30,933 bases of DNA, from IMG/VR virus record IMGVR_UViG_3300047409_000165, positions 1-30,933 of that record. One strand, given 5' to 3'. Each line of letters starts with the position of its first letter. The first letter of the stretch is position 1. Below, piece by piece: positions 16,260-24,805 of this stretch. Made by a program: the position numbers and the translations under genes. The notes under the pieces are model-generated. The model did no database searches. It was not told the origin of the DNA and saw nothing but the letters and a program-made list of their open reading frames with translations. This DNA comes from a virus.

Positions 16260-16512
16260 GGGTTTTCACGCTGGGCTTGGGGTTCCTGTTGCCGGGAACC
16301 GGGTTCTCGACTAGCTCGATATGGGCGACGATGTCGCGGATGCCCCGAGCGTAACCCGTGGCGTCCGCGCGCTCGTCGTGCGGGACCTCGATGGCGCGGT
16401 GCATAAAGACGTTCATCTGCTCGCGCAGCGCGTCGACGAAGCGCCGCCAGTCGGCGGTGTTTTTCATATTGGAGATGGCGTCGTATGCCGCCGGGCCGAG
16501 GTTTAGAGCCAT
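16252..16512 (-). CDS. Small helical protein between portal region and scaffold
   Basis: With ATG at 16512 (MALNLGPAAYDAI) the product is 86 aa. A longer frame would need a TTG start and would overlap the upstream gene. The upstream TAG ends one base before this ATG, so the two are near-coupled. The protein is helical, with DWRRFVDALREQMNVFMHRAIE and DATGYARGIRDIVAHIELVE. Small proteins of this type are conserved beside portal or scaffold genes of short-tailed phages. A structural or assembly role is inferred from position only. Confidence 0.65.
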   Translation of the reverse strand: MALNLGPAAYDAISNMKNTADWRRFVDALREQMNVFMHRAIEVPHDERADATGYARGIRDIVAHIELVENPVPGNRNPKPSVKTHG

Positions 16513-16513
16513 T

Positions 16514-16897
16514 CTAAAATAAACCCCCCGGCCCCACGCCACCACCGCCAAGACCGCCTACGCCGCCGCCACCCGGGGCCTTCTTGCCGTAGCGTTGGAC
16601 CGAGTGAAGATCCTGGTCGCCGCCGGCCACTGCCGCGATACCCGATCCGCGCCGGCCGACAACACTCCCCAGATCCTGGGTCCTGATCGACTTGCGCGGA
16701 CCAAACCGCTGCGGGTCGGCGGGCGGGCCGAACACGCCCATCAACCCGGGTTTGGGCGAACTGGGGGGCGCGGCACCGCCGACATATGACGGGGCCTGCC
16801 GGGGGGCGGCGGCGTGCTCCAACGCCGTCGGCATCCCGGCGATCCTACCCCCACCACCCAGGGCGGTGGGGGCTTTTGGCGCGGAGAACGCGACCAT
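16514..16897 (-). CDS. Small Gly/Pro-rich protein
   Basis: A 127-aa, low-complexity protein rich in Gly, Ala and Pro with a Gly-rich C-terminus (APGGGGVGGLGGGGVGPGG). The middle has a short conserved-looking core, FGPRKSIRTQDLGSVVGRRG. No domain is recognised. It is linked to the upstream 64-aa gene by an ATGA overlap and followed after one base by the next ATG. Likely a minor virion or assembly protein; function unknown. Confidence 0.6.
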   Translation of the reverse strand: MVAFSAPKAPTALGGGGRIAGMPTALEHAAAPRQAPSYVGGAAPPSSPKPGLMGVFGPPADPQRFGPRKSIRTQDLGSVVGRRGSGIAAVAGGDQDLHSVQRYGKKAPGGGGVGGLGGGGVGPGGLF

Positions 16898-17091
16898 CAG
16901 GCACCTACCCCGCCGGTGTATTTAGAGGTCGCGGCGATTTTTTGCGGGTTGAACGGCGCGGCCTGGGAGTCGCCGGGTGTGGATTTACCCTTGGGGTACG
17001 AGCGTGAACTCCCCCCGCGCGAGTCGCCCGACGACCCGCCGCTGACCGCCGGCGTCGACTTGTTCGAGATCTCCTTGGTTTCGCCGATCAT
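16897..17091 (-). CDS. Small Ser/Gly-rich protein
   Basis: A 64-aa hydrophilic protein with Ser/Gly-rich centre (SGGSSGDSRGGSSRS) and a C-terminus ending in YTGGVGA. Its ATG has a good AAAGGAG Shine-Dalgarno. It lies right after the polyvalent protein gene. No domain is recognised and the role is unknown. Confidence 0.6.
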   Translation of the reverse strand: MIGETKEISNKSTPAVSGGSSGDSRGGSSRSYPKGKSTPGDSQAAPFNPQKIAATSKYTGGVGA

Positions 17092-17103
17092 CCTGGTTCT
17101 CCT

Positions 17104-19926
17104 TTAATAAGCCTGTGCGTAGTTGGGGTAATCCTGGGGCTGCATGATATTAAGCGCGATATTCTGCGGCTCGGCCGGGTTGTTGGGTGCCGGCGCGGCG
17201 TACTCGTTGCCCCATGACCACTTTAGGTTAGCGTCGCCGGAGTCGGGGCCGGACGGAGCTAAGGCAGCAATCGGCTGGGCCGGCACTACCGGTAGTGGCA
17301 TCTGCTGTTGGGCGGGAAGCTGGTAACTCGAGCTGTCCGGCATCGCGAAAGGGTCGTGCTCGACCGGGGCATACCGGCTCGGGTCGTGCGGGTCGCCTTC
17401 TACCGGGGTCAAGGTCATCGGCGACCCGGCCTCAGCCGGGGTGCTGAACGGATCGTGATCGACTTCCTGGTACTGCCTGCCGGGGGTGAGATCGATGCCG
17501 TACTTACCGCGTTGGCGAATTATCTGCTGCTCGGGCGGCGCAAAGTTGGGCATGTCCGGCGGGTACTGATCGTAATTCCCGGTCTCGTACTCGGTCTGGA
17601 CCTTACGCGACTGAGTCTCGCCGACAAGGTTTTGATATTTGGTATAGGCCCGGTCCTTATCCAGCTCAACCGGATACATGGCCGATACGGCTTCTATCAG
17701 TGCATTATAGTCCTTAGACGGTAACTTACGCTTATACCAATCAATCGCTTCATTATTCGCCGGAGTATTGTCATTATGAACCCACTTCTCTATAAGTAAA
17801 TTTGTCAAAGAGTCGGCAGTATCCGGGTCGATTATTTTAGCCGCCGCGTCACGCGCCTGTTTTATGCCTTCACGGGCGGCGTCGAGCCGGTCGTAATAAC
17901 CCACCGGCAAGAACATGCTATCGGAACCGCCGGGGGCCATCCCCTCGAATTTCTGCACCCCGTGCTGCATCTCGTGCAACAGAGTCGAGACTATTTCCGG
18001 CTCGCTGCGGTTAGCTGACAGCATGACCTTGTTGTCGGTCCTGTCGTAAGCGGCGATCAACCCGCCACCATCCTTATCAGGCGGCAACCGCTCGACCGTC
18101 GCGGTGCGCAGTTCGGGGTAGGCGTTGTACAGCTCGGGGTGATCGAGCACATCCGGCAGCGTGCGGGTTTCCGCCGACGGTTTAAGGGTCAGAGTTTCCG
18201 GCTTGGCCGGGCGCGTATAGCCCGGGCGTTGCTGACCCGACGCGCTCGTATAAGGCTTGATGATGACTTCCGCCGGGGTCGCCGGGGATGTGTCGAACTG
18301 ACCAGTGTTGAGTTTTGCCTGTGCGTCGGGCAGCACCCACTGCCACGTACCGTCCGCGCCGCGAAACCAGCCGGTTTGATAGAAAACATCCCGGCCCGAG
18401 ACACCCTTGTCGGCGAGATCTTTAGCCGCTTCGACCGGCATGCCCGGCCCGCTGGCGGGAGGGGCGGCGGATTTTACCCAGGCAGGCGTCTCGGCGGAAG
18501 TGCCAAGCCGCGCCGCAGCCTGCTCGCCGCCGAACATTACCTGTTGGGTGTTAGGATTTTGTTGTGGTGCCGCTGCCCCAGGGACCACACCGAACCGCCC
18601 GCCGGGCGCGGCCATGGGAGCCGCCTTGGCCTCGCCACTACCGGTAGTGGCGGCAACCGCCCCGCCGCCGCCGGCGATCAGCCCGGCCATGCCGTATTTA
18701 CGGACGATCTCCATATATCTCGGGTCGAAACTGACATAGTTATGAGTCGCGCCCGGGACATCGAGACCGCCGGTGCGGCTGCCCTGGTCGAGATACCTGA
18801 CCCCGGGGATGCCGGCGTCGTTCAGCGCCTGCGACGCGGCAGCGTCGCCGCCAAGTTCGTGCGACAACGCAGTGTAGACGGTCTCTCCACTGCTGCCCGG
18901 GCGCTTTAGCATGTACGCAGCCGACGCGTTCGGGTCGAGCTTGTCGATAACGCTTTGTAGTTTGTCTTTTAGCTGCGGCTGATCGCTAAGAGATCGATCC
19001 CAGTGCAGGTAGTCATCGGGTTTTGCGTGAAGGTTCACCTCGTACATCTTGCCTTGAGGTTTAACCAACTCGTCGAAATTCTTAATGGCGTAATCCATCG
19101 GCTCGCGCAGGGACTGCGACACGGCATCGCCGGGATACCTGTCGGCCCTGATGCGCAGATCCTTTAACGCCGCCCGCTTCGCCGCCGCTCCGGTGAGGCC
19201 GTCGTCGATCGCCTTGTTGAGCGCGTTCTTAGCCAGGATATACGAATACTGCGGATGCCCCGGCGGCACGGCGGGGGTCGTCATGTCGCGGTAAGTCTTG
19301 CCGACGCCTTCCGCTTCCGCCGTGTAGAGGCCGCGCGAAAAGACCTGATTACCCTCGCCGGAACCAATTTTATTGATGTCGAACCGCCCGTGCGGCGCAC
19401 CCGGCTCGGGCGCGAAGTCATGCGGCGACCCGTGATAGGTCCTGATGGGGTCGGGGATGCGAATGTCGGGGCCTCTACTCGACAACGCACCGCCGGAACT
19501 TAGTATCGGAGGCGGTGCGCCCGGTGGTGGGGCCGCCGGTGCGGGTATCTGCGCACCGGGCACGCGCGCCACCGCCGCGTCCTGCGACGAGTGCCACGAG
19601 AGGTCGCCTTTAGGGTCGCGCAGCAGCCACTGCCCGCCGGGTGCGCTAGGCGGGATGACCGCATAACCGCGCCCGAGATTAGTCGGCGCGGTAATGGCGG
19701 GACGTACCGGACCCGAACCCAGCGCGCCGCGCGGCGCTCCGACGCCGCCGCCCATTGCATAGGGCACCACCTCGAGCGCGTCCCGCGTCGCCTGCTCGTA
19801 ATCCCCCGGCTGACGCTCGCCGGTGAGGTATTTCATCGGGATCTTGGCGGTATTCAGCGCGCCCTGCATGATCTGCCACGCAGTGTCGCCGATCACGCCG
19901 CCGAATTTCTGGTGCGCCTGGGCCAT
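17104..19926 (-). CDS. Polyvalent virion protein: ADP-ribosyltransferase-like plus HExxH metallopeptidase-like domains
   Basis: This 940-aa protein combines several modules. Residues about 160-410 match ADP-ribosyltransferase domains of phage polyvalent proteins: TYHGSPHDF (163-171) with the likely NAD-binding His, SRGLYTAE (197-204) with the likely Tyr, then LHWDRSLSDQ, GIPGVRYLDQGSR (372-384) and NYVSFD. A Gly/Ala linker with palindrome-encoded ATTGSG follows near 425. Residues about 510-800 contain YQTGWFRGADGTWQW and the zinc-peptidase motif HEMQH (651-655), as in LPD-type large polyvalent protein domains. The Pro-rich C-terminus carries a second palindrome read as PLPVV. Such proteins are injected to modify or protect against host factors; targets are unknown. 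The stop of the HNH gene overlaps its ATG as ATGA. Confidence 0.8.
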   Translation of the reverse strand: MAQAHQKFGGVIGDTAWQIMQGALNTAKIPMKYLTGERQPGDYEQATRDALEVVPYAMGGGVGAPRGALGSGPVRPAITAPTNLGRGYAVIPPSAPGGQWLLRDPKGDLSWHSSQDAAVARVPGAQIPAPAAPPPGAPPPILSSGGALSSRGPDIRIPDPIRTYHGSPHDFAPEPGAPHGRFDINKIGSGEGNQVFSRGLYTAEAEGVGKTYRDMTTPAVPPGHPQYSYILAKNALNKAIDDGLTGAAAKRAALKDLRIRADRYPGDAVSQSLREPMDYAIKNFDELVKPQGKMYEVNLHAKPDDYLHWDRSLSDQPQLKDKLQSVIDKLDPNASAAYMLKRPGSSGETVYTALSHELGGDAAASQALNDAGIPGVRYLDQGSRTGGLDVPGATHNYVSFDPRYMEIVRKYGMAGLIAGGGGAVAATTGSGEAKAAPMAAPGGRFGVVPGAAAPQQNPNTQQVMFGGEQAAARLGTSAETPAWVKSAAPPASGPGMPVEAAKDLADKGVSGRDVFYQTGWFRGADGTWQWVLPDAQAKLNTGQFDTSPATPAEVIIKPYTSASGQQRPGYTRPAKPETLTLKPSAETRTLPDVLDHPELYNAYPELRTATVERLPPDKDGGGLIAAYDRTDNKVMLSANRSEPEIVSTLLHEMQHGVQKFEGMAPGGSDSMFLPVGYYDRLDAAREGIKQARDAAAKIIDPDTADSLTNLLIEKWVHNDNTPANNEAIDWYKRKLPSKDYNALIEAVSAMYPVELDKDRAYTKYQNLVGETQSRKVQTEYETGNYDQYPPDMPNFAPPEQQIIRQRGKYGIDLTPGRQYQEVDHDPFSTPAEAGSPMTLTPVEGDPHDPSRYAPVEHDPFAMPDSSSYQLPAQQQMPLPVVPAQPIAALAPSGPDSGDANLKWSWGNEYAAPAPNNPAEPQNIALNIMQPQDYPNYAQAY
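17284..17297. repeat. Dispersed palindrome, copy 7 (perfect)
   Basis: Exact CACTACCGGTAGTG near the 3' end of the polyvalent protein gene, read as LPVV within a Gln/Pro-rich tail. Confidence 0.9.
18636..18649. repeat. Dispersed palindrome, copy 8 (perfect)
   Basis: Exact CACTACCGGTAGTG inside the polyvalent protein gene, read as TTGSG in the linker between the ADP-ribosyltransferase-like and metallopeptidase-like parts. Confidence 0.9.
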
Positions 19927-20432
19927 CAGGCAGCTCCTGCGTTGGCAAAATCGCCAAAGACCGCCTTCGCGGCTTCGACATACGCAAGATGCGCGTCCTG
20001 CTCGCTATCGAAATAGCCCAGGTGCTGGGTATAGCCGTCGGCCCTGATGACCGATCGCCATCGATTTTTTACCTTATACGCGCCCTTTAGACCCCGGTGC
20101 ATCGCGCCGGCATTGGCTTTGTTCTGACCATGGGTCGCAAGGCGTAAATTATCCCACCGGTTATCGGCCTTATTGCCGTTAATGTGATCAACCTCTGCTT
20201 CCGGCCATTCGTCGGTCATCATCAGCCAGATAATGCGATGTGCGATGTATTTGCGCGGGTACACACTTACTATTACATACCCTACCTTGACCGTGTGCCC
20301 GACCCTAGCGCCCTCAACAACGTGAGCGCGAGCACGCTGAAACAAATCTCCAGTAACCGGATCATAACGAAACAAACTATGCGCCCGTTCGGCGGTTAGA
20401 TCTGTTTTATTAGGCGCGCGTTTCATCGTCAT
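19926..20432 (-). CDS. HNH homing endonuclease with AP2-like C-terminal domain
   Basis: A 168-aa free-standing HNH endonuclease. The N-terminus has the SLFRYDPVTGDLFQ motif typical of this group. The HNH core runs from AHRIIWLMMTDEWP through EVDHINGNKADNRWDNLRLAT (about 75-110), with DH and N-x(8)-N residues present. A DNA-binding AP2-like segment (KNRWRSVIRADGYTQHLGYF, then DSEQDAHLAYVEAAKAVFG) closes the protein. It lies between portal and polyvalent genes with ATGA overlaps on both sides, so the insertion leaves the operon intact. Its DNA is clearly richer in A/T than its neighbours, consistent with recent transfer. A second in-frame ATG at 20426 is possible. Confidence 0.92.
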   Translation of the reverse strand: MTMKRAPNKTDLTAERAHSLFRYDPVTGDLFQRARAHVVEGARVGHTVKVGYVIVSVYPRKYIAHRIIWLMMTDEWPEAEVDHINGNKADNRWDNLRLATHGQNKANAGAMHRGLKGAYKVKNRWRSVIRADGYTQHLGYFDSEQDAHLAYVEAAKAVFGDFANAGAA

Positions 20433-22723
20433 CGCACTTGAAGATATTTGCCCTGTCTACCAGGACGTGGGTCAGGTATGTAATGAAATCCGTCGGGGGC
20501 CAGCCTAGCGCCCGGCAATGGTGGCGGCCCTGGTGGTGGTCCCGGCGGAGGTCCTGCGGGACCGCCGGGCGGCGGTCCGCCGGGGCCTGACGGCGGTCCG
20601 GGGGGACCTCCTTGACCGCCGACACCTAGCGCCGCGCCGACCGGCCCCTGGCCCACGGCTTTACTAGCGGCTACCGCCATCTGGGCCATGTTCGCGGTCT
20701 GCTGTTGTTGATTTTGCGCCTGTTCTTTCTGTTGAAGCGTATCGTCGTCGGGCACGATGTCGTCGGGCATCCCCAGCCCACTGGCGAGCGCGCGCAATAC
20801 TCGACCGCGACCAGTCATCCCGACGATGCCCATATCCATCGGGTTAGCGGTTATTTGTAAAAACTGGAGTTGTTTCTGGTTCTCGGTTTCTTTCTGGAGG
20901 GCTACGACCACACCGTTTACTTTGATTTGTTCATCCCCCGACAGGAGGCCAGACTGATCGGTCAACATGATCATGTCATACAAAGATTGCAGGACACCGT
21001 GCATCACGTCGACATCGACGTTGGCCGCGACGGTCTGCAGGACTTTCTGAGCGTTGCCCATCAACATAGATAGCCCCGAGGCCGTGCGTCCTGCGCCGCC
21101 GGAGACCGCCTCGCCGGTGGTGTACCTCGGTATCGCCGAGGTATCGTCGCCCATCGCGTTCATGCTCTGGTAGATCGTGATGAGTTCCTGAGCGTTGGAC
21201 TGCGGCTGGAAAAAGGTAATCGGCTGCTGGGTGGAACCCAGCGGATCGGAGTTAACTTTCCAGCGTTTCCAGGGATATAACTGATCCTCGTTGTTGGTGG
21301 GATCTAGTAGTTCAGTGTTGATCACCACCTGCGGCCCGCTGGCGATCGACATGTTATTGACGAGGGCGCGCAAGGTGGCGTTCGCAACTTCCTGGATGTC
21401 TTCCAGAATATCCGGCAGCCCGTGCCCGGCGATGTTGCCGGGGACTTTCTCGAAGCTGGTGACGTAGTAAGGATGCCGGCGGCGCGGGGAAGGGGTGATC
21501 TGGGTCTTAATAGTGTGACGGCCAACGACCCAAGACTGCACCAAGTAATCCCTGTCGGGATCGGGGATCTGGCTTTCATCGACACCCTCGTCGAGCAGGG
21601 TGGTTCCTTGTATGTACCCGTGGTACTCGATCGCGTCGATCAGGTTTGACCTGTTTTGCTGGGGGGCTTCCCGGCCGGCGTTGAGCGCGGCCTCGGTGTC
21701 GGGCGCGTCCATCCAGTCGCGCAGCCCGTGTGCATAATCCTCCAGCGCCGCCCGAACCGCCGCGTCGTTGTATCCCGGAAGGCCTAATACGTCGTTGAGG
21801 TCCTTGCGGGATAATTTTTTGCGCTCGATCAGCTCGGAGTTCTCGACGCTAGTAGCGCCAGGACCCCAGTAAAAGTTAAAGGGATCGACCCGTTCCCAAA
21901 ACAGCTGCGGTACAATATCCATCTGCGGCTGACGGTTGACCCAGGTCAGCTTGGAAACCATACGCACCACCGGCCCCTTCAGCACGGCGAAGGGAAACAG
22001 CGCCAGATCGACTAGGAACTCGGCCAACGCGTCGTAGAAGTTACCGGCCTCGAGAATGTCCTCGACCTTGTTGGACGCCGCCTCGGCCTGCAGGTCGGCT
22101 GTACGTTTGGCGGCCTGCTGGGCTTGGCGGACCATCGAAACAAATCTTGCATGCACGTCGATCGGCTGCGGCGGCTGGCCCACCTGGGCATGGGCCTCCC
22201 CTGCCTCTGAAGAAATAAGCTGAGCAATCGAAGCCATGATCTCGGGCGGCACCGGCGGGTCAGGCTGCGGGTCGATCGACCACGGGCGCTCGGCACCCAA
22301 GTAAACATCCCGAAGTAAACTGGTGGCCCCCCGGCATTTGACTGCGACTATTCTTGAATAAACTTCACTCCCGCCGAATTTTCTGATCTCGGCCAGCTTA
22401 GACGGGTCGTACTGGCCCTCGAACATACGTTGTGCTCGTAGCAACCTTTCGTTCAGAGGGTTCCTATTCTGATTGCGGTGGTTGCGCATCGCATCCCACC
22501 GTGTGCGAATGTAATGGCCCAGATCGTCGGGGGTTTGCTGGACAGGACCGCGCTGGCGCGCGTTCTCCTCGGCTGTTCTTTGGTCCAGCTCGGCGGGGCT
22601 GACAACACGTAAAAACCCAGGACCGCTCTCACGAGAGAGCGGGATAATGTTCGGCCCACTACCGGTAGTGGGCGTCGAATACCTTGGCCCGGGAATAGGC
22701 AGGGCGTTCGCCAAACTGTACAC
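20429..22723 (-). CDS. Portal protein
   Basis: This 764-aa protein has the size and segments of podovirus portals: an N-terminal helical region with RTRWDAMRNHRNQNRNPLNERLLRAQRMFEGQY, a wing region with KVEDILEAGNFYDALAEFLVDLALFPFAVLKGP, PQLFWERVDPFNFYWGPGATSVENS, and a stem/crown region with LEDIQEVANATLRALVNNMSIASGPQVVINTELLD. The C-terminus is Gln-rich then Pro/Gly-rich. It forms the dodecameric DNA channel at one capsid vertex and docks the terminase, whose genes lie divergently next to it. The start is taken as GTG at 22723; a TTG at 22714 with better GGGGG spacing is an alternative. A palindrome copy encodes PTTGSG at residues 18-23. Confidence 0.88.
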   Translation of the reverse strand: MYSLANALPIPGPRYSTPTTGSGPNIIPLSRESGPGFLRVVSPAELDQRTAEENARQRGPVQQTPDDLGHYIRTRWDAMRNHRNQNRNPLNERLLRAQRMFEGQYDPSKLAEIRKFGGSEVYSRIVAVKCRGATSLLRDVYLGAERPWSIDPQPDPPVPPEIMASIAQLISSEAGEAHAQVGQPPQPIDVHARFVSMVRQAQQAAKRTADLQAEAASNKVEDILEAGNFYDALAEFLVDLALFPFAVLKGPVVRMVSKLTWVNRQPQMDIVPQLFWERVDPFNFYWGPGATSVENSELIERKKLSRKDLNDVLGLPGYNDAAVRAALEDYAHGLRDWMDAPDTEAALNAGREAPQQNRSNLIDAIEYHGYIQGTTLLDEGVDESQIPDPDRDYLVQSWVVGRHTIKTQITPSPRRRHPYYVTSFEKVPGNIAGHGLPDILEDIQEVANATLRALVNNMSIASGPQVVINTELLDPTNNEDQLYPWKRWKVNSDPLGSTQQPITFFQPQSNAQELITIYQSMNAMGDDTSAIPRYTTGEAVSGGAGRTASGLSMLMGNAQKVLQTVAANVDVDVMHGVLQSLYDMIMLTDQSGLLSGDEQIKVNGVVVALQKETENQKQLQFLQITANPMDMGIVGMTGRGRVLRALASGLGMPDDIVPDDDTLQQKEQAQNQQQQTANMAQMAVAASKAVGQGPVGAALGVGGQGGPPGPPSGPGGPPPGGPAGPPPGPPPGPPPLPGARLAPDGFHYIPDPRPGRQGKYLQVR
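22657..22670. repeat. Dispersed palindrome, copy 9 (perfect)
   Basis: Exact CACTACCGGTAGTG in the 5' end of the portal gene, about 53 bp inside the coding start, read as TTGS in a flexible N-terminal arm. Confidence 0.92.
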
Positions 22724-22742
22724 CCCCGCAAAATCCAGGCTA

Positions 22743-22770
22743 TTTATACCTTTAAGTTTGACGTTAGCAA
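22743..22770 (-). promoter_or_regulatory. Candidate promoter for the leftward structural operon
   Basis: On the minus strand TTGCTA (-35, 22765-22770) is separated by 16 bp from TATAAA (-10, 22743-22748), about 20 bp before the portal start. It lies in the AT-rich divergent gap between portal and terminase. It fits a sigma-70-like promoter; no phage-RNA-polymerase type promoter was recognised. Confidence 0.5.
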
Positions 22771-22787
22771 TAGTAGCGAGGTCTGAA

Positions 22788-23396
22788 GTGGCTTTGCCGA
22801 TGGTCCTCGACCAAAATCCTTATCACGACGACGCGCTTATCCAGCGGTTACAGTACGATCTCGCCACGGGGATGCACCAGCCCGACGAGATCGCCCGGCG
22901 GTACGGGCTAAAAGACAAGAACGAGTTAAGAAATTACCTGCGGCAGCACCCGATGCTGGTCGAGGAAGCCCGCAAAATCAAGGCGTTGTTTAATTCGGCA
23001 GAGGGAACTGAGACTAGGGTGCGGGCGAAGTTCCAGCGGGCGACCGAGGAGTTGATCGTCCCGATCGCCCACGTCGTGCGAGATCCTCTCACCCCTGTAG
23101 GCGCGCGGATCGACGGTTTCAGGCAGCTTCAACGAGGAGCCGGCCTCGACGGCGCGCCGGCGGCCATACGGGGAAATGAAAGTAGGCAGACTGGAACCGC
23201 GTTTAACCTGACGATAAATTTTGCCGGTGGGCGTCAGGAGGTTATCTCCGGCACGACGGTGCTCGACGCCAGCGAAATCCCGCCGCCGCCCGGCTCGCTG
23301 GCCGAGCATCTATCGACCGATGAACGGGCGCTTGTCGGCAGGCTTATGTCTCCCACTACTGGTAGTGAGGAGGACTACCCCGAGGAAGAAGTCTGA
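22788..23396 (+). CDS. terS: Terminase small subunit
   Basis: With GTG at 22788 (GAGG six bases upstream) the product is 202 aa; ATG at 22800 is an alternative. Residues about 25-50 form a DNA-binding helix-turn-helix-like unit (TGMHQPDEIARRYGL, NELRNYLRQHP). A helical oligomerisation region follows (KFQRATEELIVPIAHVVRD, ARIDGFRQLQRGAGL). The C-terminus has a beta segment FNLTINFAGGRQEVI and a terminal acidic tail, SPTTGSEEDYPEEE, encoded partly by a palindrome copy. It recognises the packaging site and loads the large subunit. Its stop overlaps the terL start as TGATG. Confidence 0.8.
   Translation: MALPMVLDQNPYHDDALIQRLQYDLATGMHQPDEIARRYGLKDKNELRNYLRQHPMLVEEARKIKALFNSAEGTETRVRAKFQRATEELIVPIAHVVRDPLTPVGARIDGFRQLQRGAGLDGAPAAIRGNESRQTGTAFNLTINFAGGRQEVISGTTVLDASEIPPPPGSLAEHLSTDERALVGRLMSPTTGSEEDYPEEEV
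23354..23367. repeat. Dispersed palindrome, copy 10 (centre CTGG)
   Basis: CACTACTGGTAGTG at the 3' end of the small terminase gene, read as TTGS. It also lies 28 bp before the large terminase ATG and is followed directly by GAGGAGG, as at other palindrome-preceded starts. Confidence 0.88.
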
Positions 23397-24805
23397 TGTT
23401 TTACCAGCCGCCGCCAACCATTCAGGATTTTATGCTCGACAACGAGCACCGTATCAGGGTGCTAGTCGGTCCATTAGGTAGTGGCAAGACCATGGGTTGC
23501 GTGATGGAGCTGCTGCGCAGGAGCTGCGAGCAAACTCCCCATAACGGCGTGAGGTACACTCGATGGGCGCTGATCAGGAATACTTTACAACAACTACGTC
23601 AAACTGTTCTTGCGGACGCTGTGCAGTATCTCGGCGAATGCGTGCACTACTACGTGACCGACAGCACATTACAAGTAAGGCTCAACTTGCCCGATGGTAC
23701 GAGCGTGCACTCCGACTGGATGCTTTTGCCGCTGGACTCAAAAGAGGATGTCCGCAGGCTGCTGTCACTGCAGCTGACCGGGGCGTGGGTCAATGAGCTG
23801 CGGGAAGTTCCGTTTGATATTATGCGTCATCTACTCGGGCGGTGCGGTCGCTACCCTTCTCGCGCTCTGGGCGGTGCTACGTGGCACGGGGTTGTGGCGG
23901 ATACCAATCCTTGGGATGTCGACAGCCCTTATCACGATCGAATGGTACTCAACCCTCACAAATCATGGGCCTTATACCATCAGCCGAGCGGGATCGGCCC
24001 CGGCGCGGAAAACGTCCACAATCTCCCCGACGGATACTACGAAGATTTAATGGGCGACAAGGATGTCGACTGGGCGTCGGTACACGTCGAGTCACAGTGG
24101 GGTAGCTCGAACGCGGGTCACGCTGTCTTCAGGAAAACTTTCGACGCCGCGACCCATGTCAAGGACATGTCGGTGGTGGTGAACCCAAATCGACCGGTGA
24201 TGGTCGGGTTGGATTTTGGCCGGACACCATGCGCGGTTATCGGCCAGCACGACAATTTCGGGCGCGCCATCATAATGAAGGAGATCGTCACCGAAGGGAT
24301 GGGCCTCACCCAGATGATACAGGAGCACATGAAACCTGTGTTGTCAGGGCCGCCGTTCGCAGGACGGCGGGTGTTTATCGTCGGCGACCCGGCGGGTCGT
24401 CAACGCTCGCAGACACGCGAAGAAACGCCGTTCGATATACTACACGATGAAGGGTTTCTCGCGTATCCGGCAAGTACTAACGTAATAGACATGCGCTTAC
24501 TAGCAGTTGAAAAGTTTCTACGACAAACAGTTATGGGTCAGCCCGCCTTACAGATTAGTCGCCAGGGTTGCCCTACACTGATTAGAGCACTCGGTAATCA
24601 GTATCGTTATAGAAGAAAACGCGATGGAGTATTAGACGATCTTCCAGACAAGAGTCATCCTTGGTCGGATATTGCCGATGCTTTACAGTATTTCTGCCTT
24701 GGTACTTCAAGCAACTACACTGGTAGAGTAATGGCGCGCGAACGTCGGTATTACAGTCCCGAAACTTCTTACGCTAATACTCCGAGTGCTGCGGGATGGA
24801 CCTAG
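23396..24805 (+). CDS. terL: Terminase large subunit
   Basis: A 469-aa packaging motor. The ATPase domain has Walker A GPLGSGKT (25-32) and a Walker-B-like strand LTGAWVNELRE (about 128-137) with likely catalytic Glu134. The nuclease domain shows VGLDFGRTPCAV (Asp273), VGDPAGRQRS (Asp331) and SHPWSDIADALQYF (Asp425/428), the acidic set of the RNase H-like fold. It cuts concatemers and pumps DNA through the portal. It is translationally coupled to terS by TGATG. The last roughly 350 bp are markedly richer in A/T than the rest. Its stop TAG shares bases with the stop of the convergent HNH gene. Confidence 0.93.
   Translation: MFYQPPPTIQDFMLDNEHRIRVLVGPLGSGKTMGCVMELLRRSCEQTPHNGVRYTRWALIRNTLQQLRQTVLADAVQYLGECVHYYVTDSTLQVRLNLPDGTSVHSDWMLLPLDSKEDVRRLLSLQLTGAWVNELREVPFDIMRHLLGRCGRYPSRALGGATWHGVVADTNPWDVDSPYHDRMVLNPHKSWALYHQPSGIGPGAENVHNLPDGYYEDLMGDKDVDWASVHVESQWGSSNAGHAVFRKTFDAATHVKDMSVVVNPNRPVMVGLDFGRTPCAVIGQHDNFGRAIIMKEIVTEGMGLTQMIQEHMKPVLSGPPFAGRRVFIVGDPAGRQRSQTREETPFDILHDEGFLAYPASTNVIDMRLLAVEKFLRQTVMGQPALQISRQGCPTLIRALGNQYRYRRKRDGVLDDLPDKSHPWSDIADALQYFCLGTSSNYTGRVMARERRYYSPETSYANTPSAAGWT

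Noticed and set aside
18139-18909. Plus-strand frame of 256 aa
   Set aside because: It is antisense to the polyvalent protein gene, whose domains are clearly recognised; composition is that of a shadow frame.
23465-23480. Further palindrome copy at the terL Walker A codons (GGTAGTGG)
   Set aside because: Only the right arm matches; the left side (CCATTA) does not, and the sequence is explained by the conserved GSGK codons.
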